A stretch of DNA of 64,000 nucleotides from Spirulinaceae cyanobacterium SM2_1_0 (GTDB taxonomy: Bacteria > Cyanobacteriota > Cyanobacteriia > Cyanobacteriales > Spirulinaceae). Numbering within the stretch: position 1 is the first letter of the stretch; each line of letters begins with the position of its first letter. Location: contig JAAUTY010000001.1 in assembly GCA_012031265.1 (NCBI GenBank), positions 186,001-250,000 of the forward strand. The letters are read 5' to 3'. Position numbers and translations under genes: made by a program. The notes beneath the pieces were generated by a model. That model was given only the letters and a program-made list of their open reading frames with translations. It did no database searches and was not told the DNA's origin. This document shows positions 18,479 to 31,408 of the stretch, piece after piece.

Positions 18479-19507
18479 GTGGATTATCGAGATGCGGGTG
18501 TGGATATTGAGGCCGGTCGCGAGTTTGTTGAACGCATCCGCCGCGATGTCGCCAGTACCCAGCGCCCCGAAGTCCTCGGTGGACTAGGGGGCTTTGCCGG
18601 TTGCTGCCAGATTCCCAGCGGCTACCGCGAGCCAATTTTGGTAGCAGGCACCGATGGCGTCGGCACCAAGCTCCTCCTCGCGCAAGCACTCAATCGCCAC
18701 GACACCATCGGCATTGACCTAGTGGCGATGTGCGTCAATGATGTTTTGACCACCGGAGCGGAGCCACTGTTCTTCCTCGACTATCTGGCGACCGGTCACC
18801 TCGATCCGGCCGCATTAGCAGCGGTGATCAGCGGCATTGCCGAGGCTTGTCGCCAGAGCGGCTGCGCACTCCTCGGCGGCGAGACGGCGGAGATGCCAGG
18901 CTTCTACGCTCACCAACAGTATGACCTCGCCGGTTTTTGCGTCGGGGTGGTTGAACGAGAGCAGCGGCTGGATGGCTCCCAGGTTCAGGTGGGTGACGCG
19001 ATTCTCGGCCTCGCCAGCCAGGGGGTTCACAGCAATGGCTTCTCGCTGGTACGGCGCATCGTGGCGCAAGCCGGAGCAGCCTGGACAGATTGTCCGCCGG
19101 AGTTGGCTGGGGTGAGCCTCGGTCACGCTCTGCTCGCCCCGACGCAGCTTTATGTCGCGGCTGTCCTCGGTGCCCGGCAGGCTGGCATTGAGCTGCACGG
19201 CTTGGCCCACATCACCGGTGGTGGCTTACCCGAAAATCTGCCGCGTGCTCTCGGTGCGGGACAGGCGGCGCAGCTCGATCCGCAGAGCTGGCCGTGCCCC
19301 CCGGTCTTTGGCTGGTTGGCGACGCAGGGGTCAGTCCCGCCGGCCGCGATGTTTGCGACCTTCAACATGGGCATTGGCTTTGCGGCGATCGTGCCACCCG
19401 CTCAGGTCGAGGCCGGCTTGCACTGGTTCCAGATGCAGAACCTGAATGCGTACCAGATTGGCGAGGTGGTTGCGGGCGATCGCACGGTGCTCGGACTGCC
19501 CAGATAG
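18479..19507 (+). CDS. purM: Phosphoribosylformylglycinamidine cyclo-ligase (AIR synthetase)
   Basis: PurM closes the imidazole ring in purine synthesis (FGAM to AIR, using ATP). I place the start at GTG 18479, which begins [20 protein letters not shown] exactly where the family begins and gives 342 residues. Conserved blocks are [76 protein letters not shown] and [13 protein letters not shown]. The stop codon TAG (19505-19507) lies within the terminus of dispersed repeat copy D, which may have altered the original C-terminus. Confidence 0.95.
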   Translation: MDYRDAGVDIEAGREFVERIRRDVASTQRPEVLGGLGGFAGCCQIPSGYREPILVAGTDGVGTKLLLAQALNRHDTIGIDLVAMCVNDVLTTGAEPLFFLDYLATGHLDPAALAAVISGIAEACRQSGCALLGGETAEMPGFYAHQQYDLAGFCVGVVEREQRLDGSQVQVGDAILGLASQGVHSNGFSLVRRIVAQAGAAWTDCPPELAGVSLGHALLAPTQLYVAAVLGARQAGIELHGLAHITGGGLPENLPRALGAGQAAQLDPQSWPCPPVFGWLATQGSVPPAAMFATFNMGIGFAAIVPPAQVEAGLHWFQMQNLNAYQIGEVVAGDRTVLGLPR

Positions 19508-19617
19508 TACAAGACGGCGGCAATAAGAGTCCCATTCAAAATCCGCAGAATTCCCAGATTGCAGCAGGGACACAGACCTCGAAATTCAGACCTCAAAATT
19601 CCGCTTAGCCGTACTAG
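19504..19617. repeat. Dispersed ~110-bp repeat, copy D (inverted)
   Basis: This copy is opposite to copies A-C. It begins ATAGTACAAGACGGCGGCAATA (ATAGTAC replaces CTAGTAC, one mismatch) and ends with GCCGTACTAG. Its interior carries CATTCAAAATCCGCAGAATT, and CTCGAAATTCAGACCTCAAAATTCCG, the complement of the TTTTGAGTTCTG units. The left terminus supplies the purM stop codon. Confidence 0.72.
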
Positions 19618-19711
19618 TGGGTTAGCCACGTCGCCACGAGTGAACTGACGGCCGTGCCCCAAAATATGTTACAAATGCTAACCGAATTGACTCCAGGCAC
19701 AGGATACTGGC

Positions 19712-19918
19712 ATGACCGATTCAGGGCAGACTGCAACCGAACTGTCGATTCCGACTTGGACGGAACAAATTATGGTGGCGGGCGAGATTAGCTCCCAAGA
19801 ACATTTCCAGCTCGTCTCGCTGTTTCTCTCAGAACTGGCGACCAGTGAAACTGACCGCCAAGCGATCAACCGCGTGCTGGATGAAATCCAGAGTGGTCGT
19901 CTGTATTTTCGGGATTGA
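19712..19918 (+). CDS. Small conserved cyanobacterial protein, unknown function
   Basis: This 68-residue acidic protein (PTWTEQIMVAGEISSQEH, then FQLVSLFLSELATSETDR, then INRVLDEIQSGRLYF) is predicted to be all-helical and cytoplasmic. I recall many cyanobacterial proteins of about 65 residues with a W-T-x-x-I-M ... I-x-x-x-D-x-I-Q-x-G-R pattern, but no function. It stands alone between repeat copy D and a glycosyltransferase gene. Confidence 0.65.
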   Translation: MTDSGQTATELSIPTWTEQIMVAGEISSQEHFQLVSLFLSELATSETDRQAINRVLDEIQSGRLYFRD

Positions 19919-20000
19919 CCCTCATCAGGATTGAGATTTCTGAATCACTGCCTAACCCAACGCTGCCAACTTTAGGAAAAAGATGATTCATTGAAAAATT

Positions 20001-20789
20001 ATGGTCTACGTGCGTGACTCCTGTGAGGCGGCGATTCTAGTGCCACCGCTCGAAGCGCTGACCCTCAAGCCGCGTCAAACCAGTTTGTCACTGTCGCTGG
20101 TGTTGCCCACTTACAATGAGCGGCAGTCACTTCCGGCTTTGTTGATACAGTTGACATCCCTGCTCGATCGGCTCTTGCCGCTCGATTATGAGCTGATCGT
20201 GGTGGATGACGATAGCCCCGACCGCACTTGGGAATTGGCGGGTGAGCTGGCGCAAAAATACCCGAACTTGCGGGTGCTACGCCGTTGTGGCGAGCGGGGA
20301 CTCGCTTCAGCGGTAGTCCGGGGTTGGCAGAGCGCGCGCGGTGAAATTTTGGGGGTCATGGATGCGGATTTGCAGCATCCTCCGGCGACGCTCCCGGCAT
20401 TACTCCAGGTGCTGGAGCAAGGAGCGGATCTGGCGATCGCCAGTCGCCGAACTGGTCGCGATAGCAGTCCGGGTTGGCCTTGGCTGCGACGCTGGCTTTC
20501 GAGCGGGGCGCGCTGGCTCGGCTGGTTGTTACTGCCACAAGCGGTCAGCCGCACCCGCGATCCCCTCAGTGGCTACTTTCTCGTCCGGCATACCGCCCTG
20601 GTCAATTGTGAGCTGGCTCCAGTCGGTTATAAGATTTTGCTGGAAGTTTTGAGTCGCGGTCACATCCGGGAACTCCGCGATGTGGACTACACCTTCAGCC
20701 CCCGCCGCGCCGGTCAGAGCAAGGTGACCCAGCGCCACTACTGGGACTACCTCCGTCATCTTTGGCGCTTGCGGCGGCAAACGTTGTGA
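20001..20789 (+). CDS. Polyprenol-phosphate glycosyltransferase (GT2, DPM1-like)
   Basis: This 262-residue GT2 transferase is of the dolichol/polyprenol-phosphate mannose synthase type. LVLPTYNERQSLPALL (about 34-49) opens the GT-A fold, VVDDDSPDRTWELA carries the nucleotide-binding Asp pair, and GVMDADLQHPPATLPALL contains the DxD motif. RRAGQSKV near the C-terminus is typical of DPM1 proteins. It lacks the long C-terminal membrane domain of some relatives. It is likely to load a sugar onto undecaprenyl phosphate at the inner membrane. A GT4 gene and an ABC exporter follow on the same strand, suggesting a glycan assembly and export group. Confidence 0.88.
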   Translation: MVYVRDSCEAAILVPPLEALTLKPRQTSLSLSLVLPTYNERQSLPALLIQLTSLLDRLLPLDYELIVVDDDSPDRTWELAGELAQKYPNLRVLRRCGERGLASAVVRGWQSARGEILGVMDADLQHPPATLPALLQVLEQGADLAIASRRTGRDSSPGWPWLRRWLSSGARWLGWLLLPQAVSRTRDPLSGYFLVRHTALVNCELAPVGYKILLEVLSRGHIRELRDVDYTFSPRRAGQSKVTQRHYWDYLRHLWRLRRQTL

Positions 20790-20874
20790 TGCGGCGGCGT
20801 GTCTCGGAATCAGCTTGTTATGATGGCGGTGATTCATTGCGTATGCAAACGCCGCGCGTCGGAGCCAGTGTGCC

Positions 20875-22065
20875 GTGGATTGGGAGAAGCTGAAGATTTC
20901 CATACTTGCCCCCGACCTCGCTGGCGGCGGCGGAACTCGCGTCTATCTGCTCAGCCAGGTTTTGCGTCAGCTTGGCTGCCCGGTTGAAGTGTTGGGCTTT
21001 GCGTTTGGCGATCGCCTCTATCCCGAGCCGCCCGCTGACCTGTCCGTGACTTGTGTGCGCGGCGACAATTATCCGCAAATTTGGCGATCGCTCCGGCAAT
21101 TACTGCCCCAGATTCAGGGCGATATTCTTTACGCGGTCAAACCACGTCCCACTAGTTTTGGTGTCGGCCTGCTGAAGCGCTGGCGACAACGGCGACCACT
21201 CCTGCTCGACATCGATGACTGGGAAATGAGTTGGTTTGGCGGTGACGATTGGCGCTATCGCCCCAACCCCCGCCAACTGGCGCGTGACCTCCTCAAGCCT
21301 CAGGGTGCCCTCCGCAACCCCCAGCACCCGTTCTACCTGCGCTGGCTCGAGCAGCGAACCGCTCGCGCCGACGCCATCACCGTGGATACGACCTTTCTAC
21401 AACAACGCTATGGGGGCGTCTATCTGCCCAATGGCAAGGACACGGACTTGTTCACCCCCGCTCACTACGATCCAGAAGCTAGTCGTGCCCACTACGGTTT
21501 AAGCGGCTATCGCGTGCTCATGTTTCCGGGCACGGCACGACCTCACAAAGGGATCGAGGATGTGGCGATCGCCCTGGATCATTTGCAGCAACCCGACTTC
21601 CGTCTGGTGCTCGTGGGCGGACGCGAGATTGGCGATGGCTATGTTGAACAGCTCTGCGAGCGCTGGCCGCAGTGGCTGATTCGCTTGCCCGCGCAACCCG
21701 TGACTCAGATGCCAGCGGTCGTCGCGGCTGCCCACGTGGTGGTCGTCCCACAGCGTCAAGATCGCACCGCTCTGGCGCAATTCCCGATCAAGCTGACAGA
21801 TGGCATGGCAATGGCAAAACCGATTGTTTCCACCCACGTCGGCGACATTCCCGACATTCTTGACAAGACCGGCTACATCGTCCCTCCGAGTCAGCCCGAG
21901 GCGATCGCCCAAGCGCTGACAGAAATTTTCGCAGACTGGCCAGCTGCCCAGAAACGGGGCGCCGCCGCGCGCCAACGCTGTGTGCAGTACTATAGTGTCA
22001 ATGCCATGACCTCGATTCTGGCTGAGGTACTCGCACCGTTTTGCTCACCCACAAACCGAAGCTAA
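20875..22065 (+). CDS. Glycosyltransferase family 4 (GT-B)
   Basis: This 396-residue GT4-type transferase starts at a GTG (20875). The N-terminal lobe has ISILAPDLAGGGGTRVYLL, the glycine-rich acceptor-side loop. The C-terminal lobe has VLMFPGTARPHKGIEDVAIAL (the R/K that binds the diphosphate), RLVLVGGREIGDGY and, in place of the usual E-x7-E, an AQFPIKLTDGMAMAKPIVSTHVGDIPDIL region with its Lys and Asp residues. Donor and acceptor are unknown. It lies 29 bp before an ABC exporter gene and probably shares its transcript. Confidence 0.87.
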   Translation: MDWEKLKISILAPDLAGGGGTRVYLLSQVLRQLGCPVEVLGFAFGDRLYPEPPADLSVTCVRGDNYPQIWRSLRQLLPQIQGDILYAVKPRPTSFGVGLLKRWRQRRPLLLDIDDWEMSWFGGDDWRYRPNPRQLARDLLKPQGALRNPQHPFYLRWLEQRTARADAITVDTTFLQQRYGGVYLPNGKDTDLFTPAHYDPEASRAHYGLSGYRVLMFPGTARPHKGIEDVAIALDHLQQPDFRLVLVGGREIGDGYVEQLCERWPQWLIRLPAQPVTQMPAVVAAAHVVVVPQRQDRTALAQFPIKLTDGMAMAKPIVSTHVGDIPDILDKTGYIVPPSQPEAIAQALTEIFADWPAAQKRGAAARQRCVQYYSVNAMTSILAEVLAPFCSPTNRS

Positions 22066-22094
22066 GTTCTCAGCGGCTTGGAACTCTCTTCAAT

Positions 22095-24167
22095 ATGTCC
22101 TCTCAAAATCGACTCATCCTTCGCTACACGTTTCGCTACCCCCTTCTAGCCATGGCAACTATAGTGATGGGGTTTTCTGGAGCCTTATTTAATGGGGTTA
22201 GCACGGCTCTCATTGCACCGCTAATTCTCGGCTTCTTGGGACAGGAATTCAATTTCAGAGGCGGCCCGCCCATTTTGCAGAGAACCCTGGGTATTTTTGA
22301 TGGTTTTTCCGGTGATGCCCGCCTCCTCGCCCTCACGGGTGCTGTCATCCTAGCGATTATTCTGAAAAATCTAACCAACTATCTAAACGCAATTCTGTCT
22401 GTTTATTTGTCGATGGAGTTGACCCGCGCGATGCGCTTGGAGGCACTGCGTTTGTTGTTGGATGTCGATATGGATTTTTTCGCGAAGCATAAGCTTGGCG
22501 ACATCATGAATCGCTTCAATGATGAAATTAACCGCACATCCACAGCCGTTCGCACGCTCCTGACCGGTGTCACCCAGATCCTCACGATTCTTGTTTTCCT
22601 GGCAATCCTTGTCTCAATCTCCTGGCAGCTCACAGTCATCTCCACGATCCTGCTTCTGTTCGTCTCAATCTTCAATCAGTTCTTTGTTGAGCGTGCCAAA
22701 AAGTTTGGGCGACAACTCACTGAGACAGGCAAGCAGCAGACCAATAAAGTACTGGAAATCCTGACAGGAATTCGTCTGATCAAAACTGTTAGTACCGAAG
22801 ATATTGAGTATCGAAACCTGGAGCAGTTTATTCGCTTGCGTGAGAAGGCATCACTACAATCGCAAGCCAATTTTGGGGCGGCAGCACCGATTAATGAGGT
22901 AGCTGGGATTATCGCCTTACTCTCGATTGTCCTCATGGGTCGCTTCTTTTTCCTACAGCAGTTGCAGTCAGTCGGGACAATCCTCCTCACCTATCTGGTA
23001 GTACTGTTTCGCTTGCTACCAGTGGTGGGACAGTTAAACAGTATGCGTAGCCGCTATGCTAACCAGTCTTACAGCATCGAAGTGGTCAACGACTTCATTC
23101 GCCGTGATAACAAAATGATCATGGCAAATGGTGAAATTCCTTATGAAAAACTCCAAGCCGGCATTCGCTTTGAAGAGGTTAATTTCAATTATCCTGAACA
23201 TGACCGCCAGGTTTTGAACGCGGTTGATCTCTGGATTCCCAGGGGCAAAACGACGGCGTTCGTTGGGACTTCCGGAGCAGGCAAGTCCACCTTGGTCGAT
23301 CTAGTGCCGCGATTTTACGATCCGGTTAGCGGTCGGATTACGCTCGATGGTGTTGACTTGCGGGATTATGATTTTCATACCTTGCGGCAACGCATCGGTG
23401 CAGTGAGTCAGGACACCTTCCTATTCAATAATAGTGTCCGATTTAATATCGCCTATGGCCGCGATCAGGCGACTGATGAAGAGGTTTTTACAGCGGCTAA
23501 GCGTGCTAATGCCTATGACTTCATCATGGAGTTGCCTGAAGGTTTTGAGACCGAGGTCGGCGATCGCGGTGTGATGCTCTCTGGGGGTCAGCGCCAGCGT
23601 CTGGCGATCGCCCGCGCCCTGCTCCGCGATCCCGACATTTTGATCCTCGACGAGGCGACTAGTGCTCTTGATACCGTCTCCGAGCGGCTAGTGCAAGAGG
23701 CGATTGAGGAGTTGTGCCGCGATCGCACGACCTTAGTAATTGCGCACCGCCTCTCAACGATTCAACGGGCTGACCAAATCGTGGTGATGGAGCAGGGGCA
23801 AGTGATTGAGGTTGGCAATCACGAGCAACTGCTGGCGAAGGAAGGCAAATATGCCAATCTGTATGAAATGCAATTCTCCACCAAGCCGAAGCGCCCCCGC
23901 ATCGTCCTCCCCACCAATGAAGCCTTGATCCGCGCCTCGATTCGTGCCTCACACGAACTCCGAACCCGTCTCTCCTACGAGGTTCGTAGCCGACTCAACT
24001 CGATGCTGGGATCGCTCCAACTCGTCACGGATGATTTGATTGATACTCCCGAAGAGCAGCAAGAGCTAATTGCCGAATCCTATGAATCGGCACTGAAATT
24101 GCTCGATACAATTGCCTATTTTGAGGCAAATGGGGCGCGTTTATCCGCTGACTCTAACCACAACTAA
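22095..24167 (+). CDS. ABC exporter (fused TMD-NBD, HepA/MsbA-like) with a HisKA-like C-terminal tail
   Basis: From the ATG at 22095 (MSSQNRLI) this is 690 residues. Residues 1 to about 310 form a six-helix exporter membrane domain. The nucleotide-binding domain has Walker A GTSGAGKST (391-399), the signature LSGGQ (495-499), Walker B ILILDEATSAL and the H-loop IAHRLST. An unusual tail follows (about 600-690): ASHELRTRLSYEV, with His at 620, then RLNSMLGSLQLVTDD and a helix through TPEEQQELI. This resembles the H-box and dimerisation helices of sensor kinases, without any kinase ATP domain. It is a likely lipid-linked glycan or polysaccharide exporter, given the two glycosyltransferase genes upstream. 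Confidence 0.88.
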   Translation: MSSQNRLILRYTFRYPLLAMATIVMGFSGALFNGVSTALIAPLILGFLGQEFNFRGGPPILQRTLGIFDGFSGDARLLALTGAVILAIILKNLTNYLNAILSVYLSMELTRAMRLEALRLLLDVDMDFFAKHKLGDIMNRFNDEINRTSTAVRTLLTGVTQILTILVFLAILVSISWQLTVISTILLLFVSIFNQFFVERAKKFGRQLTETGKQQTNKVLEILTGIRLIKTVSTEDIEYRNLEQFIRLREKASLQSQANFGAAAPINEVAGIIALLSIVLMGRFFFLQQLQSVGTILLTYLVVLFRLLPVVGQLNSMRSRYANQSYSIEVVNDFIRRDNKMIMANGEIPYEKLQAGIRFEEVNFNYPEHDRQVLNAVDLWIPRGKTTAFVGTSGAGKSTLVDLVPRFYDPVSGRITLDGVDLRDYDFHTLRQRIGAVSQDTFLFNNSVRFNIAYGRDQATDEEVFTAAKRANAYDFIMELPEGFETEVGDRGVMLSGGQRQRLAIARALLRDPDILILDEATSALDTVSERLVQEAIEELCRDRTTLVIAHRLSTIQRADQIVVMEQGQVIEVGNHEQLLAKEGKYANLYEMQFSTKPKRPRIVLPTNEALIRASIRASHELRTRLSYEVRSRLNSMLGSLQLVTDDLIDTPEEQQELIAESYESALKLLDTIAYFEANGARLSADSNHN

Positions 24168-24232
24168 CCGCCAAATCGAGTTGGCCTGCTCAAAATTTTG
24201 TAGTCTGCTCACTGGGCTGTTTCTAAGACACG

Positions 24233-25195
24233 ATGCAATCACTTTATCCTCCGCTCTCCCCCGATCGCGAGGGCAAGCTTCCCGTCTCCAACTTACACGT
24301 TCTGCATTACGAAGAAGTCGGTAACCCGGCTGGTCAGCCCGCTGTCTTCCTGCATGGTGGACCGGGGGGTGGGATTGATGCGATTTACCGGCGCTTTTTT
24401 GACCCGGCGCGCTGGCGACTGATTTTATTCGACCAGCGCGGCTGCGGTCGCAGTACGCCCCATGCTGAGTTGCGCGAAAATACGACCTGGGATTTGGTCG
24501 CAGATATTGAAAAACTCCGCCAACATCTCGGTATTGAGCGCTGGTTGGTTTTCGGCGGTAGCTGGGGCAGTGCCCTGGCCCTCGCCTATGCTCAGACTCA
24601 TCCGGAGTGCTGCTCCGCGCTGATCCTGCGCGGCATCTTTACGCTGCGGCGCTCCGAGTTGCAGTGGTTCTACCAGGCAGGGGCCAGCCATATTTTCCCT
24701 GAGGCTTGGGCGGAGTATCTGGTGCCGATCCCGGTCGCCGAACGCGATGATTTGCTGATGGCCTACTACCGCCGCCTGACGAGTGGCGATCGCCTCGTCC
24801 GCTTGCAAGCCGCGCGTGCCTGGTCGCTCTGGGAAGCCAGTACGAGCAAGTTGCTCCCGGCACCGGAGCTGCGCGACAAGTTTGGCGCGGCTGAGTTTGC
24901 CCTGGCCTTTGCACGCATTGAGTGCCACTATTTTGTGAATGGCGGCTTCTTTGAGCCGGAAACGCAGTTGCTCGACAATGTGGACAGTATCCGACATTTA
25001 CCAGCCGTCATCGTCCAGGGACGCTATGATGTCGTCTGCCCGATGACCACCGCCTGGGAGTTGCACCAGCGCTGGCCGGAGGCGGAGTTTGTTCTCGTGC
25101 CGGATGCGGGGCACTCGGCGACGGAGCCGGGGATTTGTAGTGCGCTGGTAGCCGCGACCGATCGGTTGGCCGTGTTGCTGGCAAGCCAAGCTTGA
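24233..25195 (+). CDS. pip: Proline iminopeptidase (prolyl aminopeptidase)
   Basis: This is a 320-residue alpha/beta hydrolase of the prolyl aminopeptidase family (S33), which removes N-terminal proline from peptides in the cytoplasm. HGGPGGG (oxyanion loop) is at about 41-47, FDQRGCGRSTPH follows, and the nucleophile elbow GGSWGS places the catalytic Ser at 110. The acid is in GRYDVVCP and the His in PDAGHSATEPG. The start MQSLYPPLSPDREGKL fits the family. There is no signal peptide. Confidence 0.93.
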   Translation: MQSLYPPLSPDREGKLPVSNLHVLHYEEVGNPAGQPAVFLHGGPGGGIDAIYRRFFDPARWRLILFDQRGCGRSTPHAELRENTTWDLVADIEKLRQHLGIERWLVFGGSWGSALALAYAQTHPECCSALILRGIFTLRRSELQWFYQAGASHIFPEAWAEYLVPIPVAERDDLLMAYYRRLTSGDRLVRLQAARAWSLWEASTSKLLPAPELRDKFGAAEFALAFARIECHYFVNGGFFEPETQLLDNVDSIRHLPAVIVQGRYDVVCPMTTAWELHQRWPEAEFVLVPDAGHSATEPGICSALVAATDRLAVLLASQA

Positions 25196-25351
25196 CACAA
25201 CCCAGTCTGCGCCGTCACTGGTGAGCAATTGCTGAAGCTGAAGGCTGTGTCAGGTATGATGGCATCTCCACTCGTTGCTGTCGTGATCTGGCTTGGCAGA
25301 CAAACGTGAGGTGATTGACCAGTTGGGAGCCAGCGAGTCGTAGCAGCAGAG

Positions 25352-26917
25352 ATGACGGTCAAAATACGCGGGATTGTGGCAGCGGGCGATCGCCGTACAG
25401 CGGCGGCGGGTCAACAGATTCTCGAAGCGGGGGGCAATGCCTTTGATGCTGCTGTTGCCGCGGTGTTGATGGCTTGTGTCGTTGAGCCAACGCTGACCTC
25501 ACTCGGCGGCGGCGGATTTCTGTTGGCACGCACAGCGTCGGGTCGCAATCAGCTCTTCGATTTTTTTACGCAAACGCCGCAACAGCCCCGGTCAGCGGCG
25601 GATCTCGAGTTTTACCCCGTCGCCGTCGATTTTGGTGACACGGAGCAATGGTTTCATGTCGGGCGGGGCACGATCGCGGTTCCGGGCAATGTCGCGGGTC
25701 TGTGGCAGGTTCATGCTCAGTTGGGTCGGGTACCGCTGGCAGTGGTGGCGCAACCGGCGATCGCCAGCGCAAAACGAGGTGAGCCACTCAGCGAATTCCA
25801 GGAGTTTTGTTTCCAGCAGTTGCTGCAACCGATTCTGCTGGCGACGCCCGAGAGTCGTCGCCTGTTTGCACCGCAGGGACAATTGCCTACGGCGGACGAG
25901 GTGCTGGCGCTGCCGGAGCTGGCGGCGACGTTGGAGTGGCTGGTGCAGGCGGGGGCGCGGGAGTTCTATGAGGGAGCGATCGCCCAGCAACTGGCCGCTG
26001 ACTGTCAAGCCGGTGGCGGGCATTTGACCTTGGCTGACCTCCGCGACTATCGCGTGCAGGTGCGCGCCCCCTTAATGACAACCTATCGAGGTCGGCAGCT
26101 TCTGACTAACCCGCCGCCCAGCTCTGGTGGGGCATTAATTGCCTTTGCGCTCGAGCTGCTGACTGAGCTTGAGCTGGAGGCACTCGCATTTGGCAGTGCC
26201 CCCCAGCGACAGGCGCTGGCTCAAGTCATGGCACTGACCAACGCCGCCCGCGCGGCCGGTTACGACCAGCAGCTCTATCAACCCAATTGTGCATCGCAGT
26301 TTTTAGCCGCGACGCGCTTGCAGCCCTACCGACAGCAACTGCGCGGCAGTGTGAATCAATGGGGCAGCACGACCCATATCAGTGTCCTGGATGCTGAGGG
26401 CAATGCCGCCAGTGTTACAACGTCCAACGGTGAAGGTTCGGGTTATGTGATTCCTGGCACCGGTGTGATGGTCAATAATATGTTGGGCGAGGCGGATCTG
26501 AATCCGCTCGGCTTTCACCGCTGGCCGCGCCAGCAGCGCCTGTCGTCGATGATGTCGCCCACGCTGATCCTGCGGGACGGTCAAGTAGAATTTGTACTGG
26601 GATCGGGTGGCTCCAATCGCATCCGCACGGCGATTTTGCAAGTGGTCGCCAACTTGCTGGTTTACGAGCAATCACTGCAGGCCGCCGTCGCGCAGCCGCG
26701 TGTGCATTGGGAGGCTGGGGTTTTGAATATTGAGCCGCCCTACGCAGCGGGTTTGGCGGCGGATTTAGTGTTGCCCGCAGAGACCGAACTGTTGCTCTGG
26801 CAACAGCAGAGTATGTTTTTTGGCGGCGTCCATGCGGTGGGGCGCGATCGCGCGGGAGCATTTCACGGTGCTGGCGATCCGCGCAGGGGTGGGGCGGTTG
26901 CCGTGGCGCGCGCTTAG
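25352..26917 (+). CDS. ggt: Gamma-glutamyltransferase / glutathione hydrolase
   Basis: Ggt cleaves or transfers the gamma-glutamyl group of glutathione and related peptides. It is made as one chain that cuts itself before a catalytic Thr, here T340 in WGSTTHISVLD. The 521 residues cover both subunits: an N-terminal ASGGNAFDAAVA-type block (EAGGNAFDAAVAAVLMACVVEP), SLGGGGFLLAR, then SSGGALIAFALELL, and the small-subunit glycine loop GSGGSNRIRTAIL. There is no signal peptide, so a cytoplasmic location is likely, unlike the periplasmic E. coli enzyme. It converges on a CsoR-type repressor gene 6 bp away. Confidence 0.92.
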   Translation: MTVKIRGIVAAGDRRTAAAGQQILEAGGNAFDAAVAAVLMACVVEPTLTSLGGGGFLLARTASGRNQLFDFFTQTPQQPRSAADLEFYPVAVDFGDTEQWFHVGRGTIAVPGNVAGLWQVHAQLGRVPLAVVAQPAIASAKRGEPLSEFQEFCFQQLLQPILLATPESRRLFAPQGQLPTADEVLALPELAATLEWLVQAGAREFYEGAIAQQLAADCQAGGGHLTLADLRDYRVQVRAPLMTTYRGRQLLTNPPPSSGGALIAFALELLTELELEALAFGSAPQRQALAQVMALTNAARAAGYDQQLYQPNCASQFLAATRLQPYRQQLRGSVNQWGSTTHISVLDAEGNAASVTTSNGEGSGYVIPGTGVMVNNMLGEADLNPLGFHRWPRQQRLSSMMSPTLILRDGQVEFVLGSGGSNRIRTAILQVVANLLVYEQSLQAAVAQPRVHWEAGVLNIEPPYAAGLAADLVLPAETELLLWQQQSMFFGGVHAVGRDRAGAFHGAGDPRRGGAVAVARA

Positions 26918-26923
26918 GGATTG

Positions 26924-27286
26924 CTATTTGCGCGGTAGAAAACGGTCGAGGGCGGCCTTGAGGTCGTCGATCTCCGCTTCGATGTTGCCTTCGCGAGCCG
27001 CACGGCCGATACATTCAGTCAGGTGCTCGTCGAGGATGAGCCGCGCCACGCGATCCAGTGCTCCACGCACGGCTGCAATTTGGATGAGCACTTCGGGACA
27101 GTGTTGGTCGTTGCTGACCATCGTTTTGATGCCGCGAATGTGCCCTTCGATCCGCGAGAGGCGGTTGACAATTTGCCGCTGGGCGGCAGCATTGTGGACG
27201 TGATGCCGACCGTGGGTGGCAGGGGTATCTGGCTCGGTCGCAGCGGGGAGGGGCGATCGCTCTGAGGTTGGGGTGGTTTGTTTCAC
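26924..27286 (-). CDS. CsoR/InrS-family metal-sensing transcriptional repressor
   Basis: This small all-helical DNA-binding repressor has the CsoR-family core IVNRLSRIEGHIRGIKTMV, then QHCPEVLIQIAAVRGALDR and a DEHLTECI end. The Cys...His-x3-Cys set matches the metal site of CsoR and InrS. A His-rich stretch (HGRHHVH) just before the core recalls the Synechocystis nickel sensor InrS, so nickel or copper is the likely signal. The start is uncertain: I prefer GTG 27286. A GTG at 27334 is also in frame but lies inside a strong hairpin. The target efflux genes are not in the window. It follows rpoC2 on the same strand. Confidence 0.82.
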   Translation of the reverse strand: MKQTTPTSERSPLPAATEPDTPATHGRHHVHNAAAQRQIVNRLSRIEGHIRGIKTMVSNDQHCPEVLIQIAAVRGALDRVARLILDEHLTECIGRAAREGNIEAEIDDLKAALDRFLPRK

Positions 27287-27307
27287 AAGTTCAGTTAAAG
27301 GGGCAAG

Positions 27308-27338
27308 GTCGGTGGCGGGGACTTGCCCCGCCACCGAC
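27308..27338 (-). terminator. 13-bp perfect hairpin after rpoC2
   Basis: GTCGGTGGCGGGG and CCCCGCCACCGAC form a perfect 13-bp stem with a 5-nt loop, starting about 10 bp after the rpoC2 stop. There is no clear U-tract, which is common for cyanobacterial terminators. It separates rpoC2 from the csoR-like gene. Confidence 0.6.
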
Positions 27339-27347
27339 TCAGGTCAT

Positions 27348-31408
<4,061 letters not shown>

